From: Bdellovibrio bacteriovorus
GTDB lineage: Bacteria; Bdellovibrionota; Bdellovibrionia; Bdellovibrionales; Bdellovibrionaceae
Reading direction: 5' to 3'
Length of the DNA: 64,000 nt
NCBI RefSeq assembly: GCF_001592755.1
Contig: NZ_LUKF01000016.1
Location: 248,001 to 312,000 of the forward strand
Under the pieces are notes generated by a model. It made no database searches and had not been told where the DNA came from. It saw only the letters and a list, made by a program, of their open reading frames with translations. The position numbers and the translations under genes are program-made. Positions 57,791 through 64,000 of the stretch are shown here, in pieces. Every line of letters begins with the position of its first letter. The first letter of the stretch is position 1.

Positions 57791-58500
57791 GCTGATTTCC
57801 TCATTTCAGAAAGCTTTTTCCACTGTAAAACAAAGTTCCCGATATTATTGGCACCGACCCAAGCGCCCGAGTGACGAGCCTTCGCAAAGAAATCCAAAGC
57901 CAGGTTCGAGCTGGTCAGCTGTTCTTTTTCACAAAGAAACAAGTTTAATCCCACCACTTTCGGAAGCTCCCAAGGACTGACAATTTCACCCAAACATTTT
58001 TCATCCGTGTGAGAGCACCAAAGCACTTCGGCACCGCTGTCTTTTTGAATATCTTCTAAAGATTTCTGAATTGGAGAATACGACTCTAGACTGCGATTCC
58101 AATGCAGATAAATTTTATCCTCTGGCAAATTCTTCCAACGCAGAAGAAGATCCGAAATATTTTTGTAGTTTTCTTCGGTCACGGCCATGACCGGAACTCC
58201 TTTAGGCATTTGCACGATCGACAAGAAAGAATCAAGTCCTGCAAAAGCGCCATTCACTGCAACACCGAAGACAGGCTTTGCCGTCAAAGAAGCAACAACA
58301 CCTGGCAGGTGCGCTGCCAACCCCGCGCCGGCGACAAATACATCTGCACCACAAGTCGTAACAATTTCGCGTACGCGGTCGGGATGACGATGGGCCGAAG
58401 CCACTTCCATTTTTACTTCACCGCATTTTTCCAAAGAGTGACACAAAGGACCAAAGACTCTTTCATCACTCGCACTGCCGAACATAACCTGAATTTTCAT
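57781..58500 (-). CDS. purE: PurE-type AIR carboxylase/mutase with C-terminal extension
   Basis: A 239-residue PurE. The core (about residues 1-150) has the phosphate loop FGSASDERVFGPL, the SAHRHPDRV catalytic histidine region, GAGLAAHLPGVVASLTAKPV and GLDSFLSIVQMPKGVPVMAV. About 85 further residues follow with Trp/Cys/His (EVLWCSHTDEKCLGEIVSPW), not found in ordinary 160-residue PurE. No purK is in the operon, so whether it uses N5-CAIR or free CO2 with AIR cannot be decided. It overlaps purF by 4 bp. Confidence 0.9.
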   Translation of the reverse strand: MKIQVMFGSASDERVFGPLCHSLEKCGEVKMEVASAHRHPDRVREIVTTCGADVFVAGAGLAAHLPGVVASLTAKPVFGVAVNGAFAGLDSFLSIVQMPKGVPVMAVTEENYKNISDLLLRWKNLPEDKIYLHWNRSLESYSPIQKSLEDIQKDSGAEVLWCSHTDEKCLGEIVSPWELPKVVGLNLFLCEKEQLTSSNLALDFFAKARHSGAWVGANNIGNFVLQWKKLSEMRKSAWN

Positions 58501-59954
58501 AAAGGCACCTCGCTTTTACCATCTCCACCAATATTGTGATGTCTTGTTTTCAAAAATTTTTCTGTAGCCACAGGAACAGGATAATCTCCGTCAAGGCAGG
58601 CACTGCACAGATTGGAAAGCCCCAAGCCTTCTTGCAGACGTTGCAATGGGAGGAACACCAGTCCATCAACTTCTAAGACCTTGGCGATTTCATCTTCGGA
58701 TTTTTTATGAGCCACTAAGGACTCTCCGTCGGGAAAATCAATTCCGTAAAAACACGGGTGACGAATCGGTGGACACGTGCTGGCAAGGTACACTTTTTCC
58801 GCGCCGGCTTCGCGCAAAAGACGGATGATACGAGCCGAAGTCGTTCCGCGCACGATACTGTCGTCAACAAGAAGAATTTTCTTCCCGCGAATTTCGCTTT
58901 CTACCGGTGAAAGTTTTAAGTTCACCATCATCTTTCGAAGTTCCGGTTGGTTGACAATGAAACTTCGTTGAACGTAACGATTTTTGATAAGCACTTCGCG
59001 ATAAGGTTTTTCTAAAACTTCCGCTAAACGGCAGGCCGCCGCACGTGAGGTGTCAGGAACTGGCGCAACAACATCCACATCCAATCCCTTTTTTTGAACC
59101 TCTTCAGCCAAAATACGTCCTAAATTCAATCGGACTTCATAGACCGGCCGACCATGCCACTCGGTCTCGGAGCCGGCAAAATAAATCCATTCAAACATAC
59201 AAGGACGAGCTTTCTTTTCACTGAGAAGAAAAGAGTGCAGGTTTAAATCTTTATCGATAAAGACCAGCTCCCCCGGGCGCAGATCGCGAAAATACTCAAA
59301 GCCCAAACCAAAAAACACCTGTTTTTCAGAGGCAAAACAATAGCTGTACTTATCGCCGTTCTTTTTTCTTCCTAAAAGCAAAGGCCTGATCCCATGCGAA
59401 TCGCAAAACGCGAAGAGTCCCTGATCTGCCAGCATTCCAATGGCGCTGTACGCCCCTTGCACTTGCTGCAAAAGTTCTCGGATGGATTCAGATAAATTTT
59501 TTGCGAGTTCTCCGGTTTCTTTGCGTGAAGCCAGTCCAATCGCTGTCATATGCAGAAGAATTTCCAGATCGTTGCGGCTAAACGTCCAACGCAGCTTACG
59601 ATTGCGAAGATAGTCGACGACCTCGTCGTAATTTGTGACGTTCCCGTTGTGAATCATGCCGATTCCGTAGGGATAACTTAAAAACAAAGGCTGAAGATCC
59701 TCTTTATCAACGGTTCCAATCGTGGAATAGCGCGTATGCCCCAGAGCCATGGATCCTTTAAGTCGAAGCTGTCTTTCAGAAGTAAAAACGTCTTCAACTA
59801 AGCCTAAGTCTTTTTCGAGATGAAACTGAGAGCGCTCGAAATCATAACTTAGAATCCCCGCTGCATCTTGACCGCGATGTTGAAGAGCGAATAAAGCAGG
59901 ATACAGTTTTTGACCGGCTTTTTCTTCTCCAATCAGACCAACTACTCCACACAT
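58497..59954 (-). CDS. purF: Glutamine PRPP amidotransferase
   Basis: The first committed step of purine synthesis. It begins MCGVVGLIGEE, so the catalytic Cys2 becomes N-terminal after Met removal with no propeptide. The glutaminase domain has ALFALQHRGQDAAGIL and GHTRYSTIG. The PRPP loop is ILLVDDSIVRGTTSARI. Cysteines in CMFEWIYFA, HPCFYGIDFP and LCSACLDGDYP match the four Fe-S cluster ligands of the Bacillus-type enzyme. The length is 485 residues. It leads the purine operon. Confidence 0.97.
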   Translation of the reverse strand: MCGVVGLIGEEKAGQKLYPALFALQHRGQDAAGILSYDFERSQFHLEKDLGLVEDVFTSERQLRLKGSMALGHTRYSTIGTVDKEDLQPLFLSYPYGIGMIHNGNVTNYDEVVDYLRNRKLRWTFSRNDLEILLHMTAIGLASRKETGELAKNLSESIRELLQQVQGAYSAIGMLADQGLFAFCDSHGIRPLLLGRKKNGDKYSYCFASEKQVFFGLGFEYFRDLRPGELVFIDKDLNLHSFLLSEKKARPCMFEWIYFAGSETEWHGRPVYEVRLNLGRILAEEVQKKGLDVDVVAPVPDTSRAAACRLAEVLEKPYREVLIKNRYVQRSFIVNQPELRKMMVNLKLSPVESEIRGKKILLVDDSIVRGTTSARIIRLLREAGAEKVYLASTCPPIRHPCFYGIDFPDGESLVAHKKSEDEIAKVLEVDGLVFLPLQRLQEGLGLSNLCSACLDGDYPVPVATEKFLKTRHHNIGGDGKSEVPL

Positions 59955-59980
59955 GGATTAGGACTCCCCTTTAAAAAACA

Positions 59981-60007
59981 AAAACGGCGTCATAGAGACG
60001 CCGTTTT
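59981..60007 (-). terminator. Attenuator-like terminator just upstream of purF
   Basis: A perfect 11-bp stem AAAACGGCGTC/GACGCCGTTTT with a 5-nt loop, followed by TTTTTGTTTTTT, ends directly before the purF ribosome-binding site (GGGGAG). Read-through control of the purine operon is the simplest explanation. It could also simply end the antiporter message. Confidence 0.8.
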
Positions 60008-60010
60008 TAT

Positions 60011-60252
60011 TAAGATACGTATTCAAATTTTTTAGACACTTCGGGTATTCAGACACACGGAGGGTGTGGAGTCGGGATTTTTCCCCCGGACTGCCCCCTG
60101 ATGGAGGGCCATAGAGCGAATTTCTTAAGAACAGTCGCTGAGCCATACACTCTCTACTTGAAGATTTAAAATGGATGCCCAACGCTATCGACTGTGACAG
60201 AGTTCGGTCAAGAGCCCTAACACAATCCTGACAATTCAACACGCCCCGACAA
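60011..60252 (-). promoter_or_regulatory. purF leader region
   Basis: A 240-bp leader between the antiporter gene and the attenuator. On the message it contains several possible hairpins (CACACCCTCCGTGTG; CCGGGGG with CCCG; GCCCT with AGGGGGC). It also has a short open frame starting ATGGCTCAGCG and running through the terminator to a stop 4 bp before purF. It does not match the ZTP, purine, PRPP or ykkC consensus that I know. TTGACC at 60206-60211 may be a -35 box, but its -10 is poor. Confidence 0.4.
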
Positions 60253-61107
60253 TTAGGCACCTTTGCCAGAAGCATTTACTGCGGGTACAGCCATCAGCGC
60301 CGTCAATATTCCTAATAAAACCAGAGCCGCGAAAATATCTCCAGAGATGAGTTGGGCTTGATACGCGTACGATGCAGCCAATATTTCCATCGCCCCGCGA
60401 GCGTTGAGCAGAAAACTGAACTTTATCGCCTCAGAAGAATCTACTCCCGCAAAACGAGTGAAAATATAAGTTCCTACTAATTTTGAAGTTACGGCCGCTA
60501 CAAATATCAGTAAAAATGTTTTCAAAGAGAATAAACCGAGGATATCGATCTTCCATCCTAACACAATGAAAAACACGGGAGCCAAAATCCACATCTGCAC
60601 TGAAATTAAGTGCGTATCTCTTGGGAATTCTTTCCAACGTCCCAAAGCCATGCCAATGAAAAAAGCCAGCACCACCCAATGACTCATCAGCCATCCGACA
60701 ACATCTTCTTTGGGAAGAAGAAACGCCAACACCACCCAAGCCACGATGTCGCAAAGACTCGCTACCGTGATCGTTCGGCGAGAAAGACGCGAGCCGTACA
60801 AATTTCGTTCTTTCAAAATTTGAATTACGATGGGTAGCGCTGAAATCGAAAAGGCTATTGCCAAGAACCAGTTTCGCTCAAACAAGAAATAACCCGTAAA
60901 AAATGGAATGACGAAGCTTCCGATAAACGAAAGAGCGTAAAACCGCGCATCCTTGCGAAGATTGACAAACTGAAGTTCCCAACCGGCCAGAAAAAGAAAA
61001 CCGGCTCCAGCCACTTGCGCTAACTGGGGCATCCAAGAAGGCATCGTAATATCGGTGACGCCAGGCCCTAAGCACAAACCCAAAACAATCCAAATAATTA
61101 ACTTCAC
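60253..61107 (-). CDS. CPA2-type cation/proton antiporter (short)
   Basis: A 284-residue inner-membrane protein with about nine hydrophobic helices and the family motif FLLNARGAMEILAAS (Asn-Ala-Arg-Gly). The N-terminus begins directly at IIWIVLGLCLGPGV, so the usual first helix is partly missing; full members have about 380-400 residues. The helix motif for ion binding is seen around ASLCDIVAWVVLAFLL. The start is GTG with AAAGAG upstream. It likely exchanges Na+ or K+ for H+. No regulatory RCK domain is attached. It lies upstream of the purine operon in the same direction. Confidence 0.75.
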   Translation of the reverse strand: MKLIIWIVLGLCLGPGVTDITMPSWMPQLAQVAGAGFLFLAGWELQFVNLRKDARFYALSFIGSFVIPFFTGYFLFERNWFLAIAFSISALPIVIQILKERNLYGSRLSRRTITVASLCDIVAWVVLAFLLPKEDVVGWLMSHWVVLAFFIGMALGRWKEFPRDTHLISVQMWILAPVFFIVLGWKIDILGLFSLKTFLLIFVAAVTSKLVGTYIFTRFAGVDSSEAIKFSFLLNARGAMEILAASYAYQAQLISGDIFAALVLLGILTALMAVPAVNASGKGA

Positions 61108-61349
61108 GACAAACTCTTTCGCTTAAAACCGACAGTAAGCCTATTTAATATCAGCTTTTTGAAAAACTGATTCAAATCAATTTTACTGAAAGCGACTAAC
61201 CTTCATGAGGATTTTGCGCGATTGAAAGTAGACCCTCCGGTGATAAGACCTCAATCGTCTTGGCTGCGACTCGAGATATGAAACCTTCTTGTAGGCATGA
61301 TAGGATCTTGCTGACAGAACTCTCCTTAAGATCACGACTTGATGTGCGT

Positions 61350-61865
61350 TTACAGATCTTTCTTTTTTCGTGATTTACGATAGGCAAATACGCTTAAAGA
61401 AATAACGGAAAACGCGATTGCAAGAAAAAGATAAATGCGCCCTTCGGCCGTATCGTCTTCAGCAGATTTAATACCAAAATAGAAAACGGCGGTTTTCGTG
61501 ACGAGTGTCGCTTGCAATAAAATCCAAATATAAGAAAAAAGCTCCCAAAAAATTTTATCTTCTTTGGTTTCAATTTTCTTTTCTTTTTTCAGAAGCCTTT
61601 GTTCGCCCCATTGATTTTGATGAAATTCGCGAATGATGGAAATCCAAGCCTTCTGAAATTCTTCCCGTGAAGGACCATGCACTTCAGACGCAAGTTTCTG
61701 CATAGCTATTTCGCGAAATTTCTGGATAGAATCCCGGCTCCAGTGGCCACCCGCACTTTGCCATAGATCTTGTGCAATGGATTTTTCTAAATCCGCTAGA
61801 AAATCCGCCCCTTCAACAGAAAGGTCTTTGTGCAGTTTGAATTCTTCTTTGAGGGAGTGGCCCAT
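61350..61865 (-). CDS. Unknown protein with C-terminal membrane hairpin
   Basis: A 171-residue protein that I do not recognise. The first 105 residues are soluble and helical with many charged residues (LHKDLSVEGADFLADLEKSI, EEFQKAWISIIREFHQNQWG). Two hydrophobic segments follow (about residues 108-130 and 143-160), then a very basic tail (YRKSRKKKDL). This suggests a cytoplasmic domain anchored by a helical hairpin. The ribosome-binding site is weak. The 240 bp between this gene and the antiporter hold nothing I can support. Confidence 0.6.
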   Translation of the reverse strand: MGHSLKEEFKLHKDLSVEGADFLADLEKSIAQDLWQSAGGHWSRDSIQKFREIAMQKLASEVHGPSREEFQKAWISIIREFHQNQWGEQRLLKKEKKIETKEDKIFWELFSYIWILLQATLVTKTAVFYFGIKSAEDDTAEGRIYLFLAIAFSVISLSVFAYRKSRKKKDL

Positions 61866-61924
61866 GCAGATTTTCTATCTTAAAGAAGATTATCTGACAA
61901 GCCACACCTCAACGTGGTCAGTAA

Positions 61925-62617
61925 TTAGCGATCTTCGACGATGATTAACGTGCGATAGTTCACACGACGAATAACGTTTCCGCGACGATCTCGAGAAATC
62001 GTTCCATTTCGGTTGATCACAGGCACGAGGCCGCGCCCCTCAGTCTGAATACGGTTGAATACAAAAGCCGCGTTTTCATGTTGAAGACGCACGCAACCTC
62101 CGGATGCGCGGGATCCCAACTGTTTGTAAAGTCCCGGTGTTGTCGCATGAACGGCAATACCCCCGTTGAAAAAGACGGCGTAAGGCATTGGAGTCTTCCA
62201 CGTTTCCGAATAATGATCTTTGTTCAACATATAGGGATAGAAATAACCCGTCGGAGTGACGGAAAAATAAGTACGACCACTTTTCGCGGTTTCCCATCTT
62301 TCACGTCCTGTAGAAACTAGCCAATCATAAGTTAAGAAGCCATTAAGATAAACTCGCATGCGTTGGGCACCGACACCGGCCGCCTTTTTGTTGATGATTA
62401 ACACGACTCGAAATTCACGAAATACGTCCAGTGATTCCGTGCGAGCGATGTCGTCCACCGACTTAACGACAAGAGGAATTTCGGTGCGCGGGAAACCACT
62501 CTCTTCAGCGATTTCATCCGGTGACATCAAGTCATCAAGGGGTTGAGGTTCTAAGGACTCTTGTGCCTGAGCGTTCAGCGATAGCAACAACAAGAGCGGC
62601 AAAAGATATTTCTTCAT
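61925..62617 (-). CDS. L,D-transpeptidase (YkuD family)
   Basis: A 230-residue exported enzyme with signal peptide MKKYLLPLLLLLSLNAQAQ. The YkuD domain (about residues 65-205) starts at FRVVLIINKKAAGVGAQRMR. It has the catalytic motif pair AVHATTPGLYKQLG and SRASGGCVRLQHENAAFV, containing the active-site His, Ser-Gly and Cys. Such enzymes make 3-3 peptidoglycan cross-links or attach proteins or amino acids. Bdellovibrio uses several to modify prey and self walls, so a role in bdelloplast formation is possible but inferred. GGAG is present before the ATG. Confidence 0.88.
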   Translation of the reverse strand: MKKYLLPLLLLLSLNAQAQESLEPQPLDDLMSPDEIAEESGFPRTEIPLVVKSVDDIARTESLDVFREFRVVLIINKKAAGVGAQRMRVYLNGFLTYDWLVSTGRERWETAKSGRTYFSVTPTGYFYPYMLNKDHYSETWKTPMPYAVFFNGGIAVHATTPGLYKQLGSRASGGCVRLQHENAAFVFNRIQTEGRGLVPVINRNGTISRDRRGNVIRRVNYRTLIIVEDR

Positions 62618-62763
62618 GGTGTCTCCTTCATATTTTTCTGAGTCGTAAAAAGACCGGACTCAACGCTACCCTCGTGATGAATTGGGGCTCAAGACGATAT
62701 TGTCTAGTTTGTCTGAATAAACTTTTGACGAGGTATTACGAAGGATGGCCGCAAAGGCAGCGT

Positions 62764-63717
62764 CTAAAAATGCAGATTCACGTTCACCGTGACACCCGGA
62801 TTTCTGACGAAGTTTGTTTCACGGACAAAGTCGATATTGGGAATAATATCGTAATCCAGAATACGATTTAAAACGATGTGTCGCCATGTTACTGAAAAGT
62901 TGTAACCGGCCAACTGGTAATTAGGACGATTTGAAGAGGTCACAAAAATGGCATACGACAAGGAACGACTTTTTGAAAAACTCTGTCCTAAAGACACGCC
63001 ATTGGTAACAGTAAAAATATGGGGACGACTTTGGTAATCCCCTTCATTGATCAAAGTCACTGAGTACTTTGCGCTCAACGGCCAGTTGAAGTTAAGAGCT
63101 TCAAAAATTCCCGCACCCTTTCCTGGAGTCGCGTAAAACTCAAGTTCCGGATTGATACGATAAGTTTTCTCTTGAACGATTGTTTCAAACTTCAAAGAGT
63201 GCGATATCGCCGGCGTTCCTTCAAAAGTGATCCGCGGCTGAAATGAAGTTCTAATGTCGCCCATCCTTTTGAATAGACTTAATGAAGCTCCGTAGTTTCT
63301 TTCGCGCGGCTCGGTACGAAGATACTTTGTCTTCGCATCTCTTTCTTCATTTTCATCATAGCTGGTAAAGGTCAGTTGCCAGTACTCTTCCACATTCGGA
63401 AGACGAAGATCGATATTAAAGTTGAAGGCTCCGGAAGTACCGTCAAGCTCGGTGTAATAACCAGAAGATTCTAAGGTCACGACAGTTTTGTTCGGACGCT
63501 CAGTGTATCGTTCCCCCGCTAAAAACACATCCAAACCGTCGGCCACGCTATCCAACCATTCTGACACGTTGACGTTTTGCCGAATGATGGTTTCCTCAAT
63601 AGTTTCGGGGGCGGCTGAACTTGAAACCGAATACACCAAAACTCCAAGACATAAAAAGGCCTTCCACGAAGTGAAGTTCCTTTTACTTGAAAATTTTGAT
63701 TGTATTTTCTCGCTCAA
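62764..63717 (-). CDS. Exported outer-membrane-type protein
   Basis: A 317-residue protein. A basic N-terminus and hydrophobic segment (AFLCLGVLVYSVSSSAA) form a signal peptide. The mature chain is a series of amphipathic strands (SGYYTELDGTSGAFNFNIDL, YWQLTFTSYDE, SLSYAIFVTSSNRP) ending VTVNVNLHF with terminal phenylalanine, the usual outer-membrane barrel end. The start is TTG with GGGAG 8 bp upstream. It is 16 bp from the divergent next gene. The family is unrecognised. Confidence 0.6.
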   Translation of the reverse strand: MSEKIQSKFSSKRNFTSWKAFLCLGVLVYSVSSSAAPETIEETIIRQNVNVSEWLDSVADGLDVFLAGERYTERPNKTVVTLESSGYYTELDGTSGAFNFNIDLRLPNVEEYWQLTFTSYDENEERDAKTKYLRTEPRERNYGASLSLFKRMGDIRTSFQPRITFEGTPAISHSLKFETIVQEKTYRINPELEFYATPGKGAGIFEALNFNWPLSAKYSVTLINEGDYQSRPHIFTVTNGVSLGQSFSKSRSLSYAIFVTSSNRPNYQLAGYNFSVTWRHIVLNRILDYDIIPNIDFVRETNFVRNPGVTVNVNLHF

Positions 63718-63733
63718 AATTTAATCTCCCTAT

Positions 63734-64000
63734 ATGGACCACTGTAAACTAATTTCTGGTATCTTGTCCTTTATTTTGTTGTTTTCTTTCGTTGAAAACG
63801 CACACGCCTATATTCCTCAAAGAGGCAACGTCCACACATCCATTGGTCCCTATTTTTATCGCACAAATTATGACGGTGAAGGCTCTTCACCGGGCTACAA
63901 CACGGGCGTGAACTGGGTGATCATCGGTGATGTGAACGAGCGCGGAAGTCTAGAGTTTACAACAACCTTCATGAACAAAAGCTTCGTCGGAAGAGATGAT
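63734..64000 (+). CDS. N-terminal part of an exported protein (runs off the window)
   Basis: The first 89 codons of a plus-strand gene. It has a signal peptide (LISGILSFILLFSFVENAHA), then IPQRGNVHTSIGPYFYRTNY and DGEGSSPGYNTGVNWVIIGD, followed by a strand-like segment RGSLEFTTTFMNKSF. This fits a periplasmic or outer-membrane protein, possibly the functional partner of the divergent barrel gene. The ATG at 63734 has no clear ribosome-binding site, and the start is 16 bp from the opposite gene's start. Confidence 0.55.
   Translation, partial: MDHCKLISGILSFILLFSFVENAHAYIPQRGNVHTSIGPYFYRTNYDGEGSSPGYNTGVNWVIIGDVNERGSLEFTTTFMNKSFVGRDD

Noticed and set aside
60011-60252. Known purine-related riboswitch (ZTP, guanine, PRPP/ykkC)
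   Set aside because: The conserved core sequences of these classes were not found by eye in the purF leader.
61196-61387. Minus-strand 63-residue frame between the antiporter and the unknown membrane protein
   Set aside because: It overlaps the end of the latter, has no ribosome-binding site and shows no recognisable features.

Overview
The window looks like chromosome from a Bdellovibrio-type predatory bacterium (Bdellovibrionota, formerly Deltaproteobacteria). The evidence is the proteobacterial order of the ribosomal superoperon, the tRNA-tufB-secE arrangement, RpoB and RpoC sequences that read as Bdellovibrio-like, and many small secreted or outer-membrane proteins of the kind common in that group. 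The assignment comes from recognising these families, not from a database search.

Layout. (1) 0-6.1 kb: envelope and housekeeping genes. They are a HAD-type phosphatase, a TIGR03546/TIGR03545 pair with an AsmA-like large partner, a von Willebrand A-like lipoprotein, a TlpA/ResA-like thioredoxin and a YCII-type protein, followed by a tRNA-like remnant. (2) 6.3-32.1 kb, all on the minus strand and transcribed right to left: rpoB-rpoC, the str operon (rpsL-rpsG-fusA) and the S10, spc and alpha operons down to rplQ. rplX (L24) is absent from its usual place between rplN and rplE. infA and map are absent from the secY-rpmJ stretch. A strong intrinsic terminator sits between rpoA and rplQ. Many starts are TTG or GTG, including TTG for both rpoB and rpoC. 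(3) 32.2-40.2 kb: an accessory block separating rplL from rpoB, which usually adjoin. It holds a secreted beta-propeller protein, a secreted alpha/beta hydrolase, a three-gene envelope operon (OM barrel, lipoprotein metallophosphoesterase, OM barrel) and a probable polymorphic toxin with its immunity gene. The toxin's Shine-Dalgarno is locked in a perfect hairpin. A 134-bp near-perfect palindrome lies beside it. (4) 40.2-45.8 kb: rplL, rplJ with an L10 leader, rplA, rplK, nusG, secE, tRNA-Trp, tuf and four tRNAs (Thr-GGT, Gly-TCC, Tyr-GTA, Thr-TGT). Two copies of a structured element with covarying stems sit immediately upstream of tRNA-Trp and tRNA-Thr(GGT). (5) 45.8-48.6 kb: rlmB and pyrF, then two small plus-strand genes (a HAMP-like membrane protein and an exported ASH-domain protein). 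(6) 48.6-60 kb: a nine-gene purine operon, purF-purE-purC-purD-purN-purL-purQ-purH-purM, mostly overlapping end to start and preceded by a likely transcription attenuator. PurL is of intermediate size with a fused PurS-like N-terminus, and PurQ is separate. (7) 60.2-64 kb: a short CPA2-type antiporter, an unknown membrane protein, an L,D-transpeptidase, an outer-membrane-type protein and the start of a divergent exported protein.

Together the window encodes most of the translation and transcription core plus IMP synthesis, with two groups of envelope genes. The most unusual items are the toxin/immunity locus with its occluded ribosome-binding site, the covarying inter-tRNA elements, the long palindrome, the missing rplX, and the purF leader.
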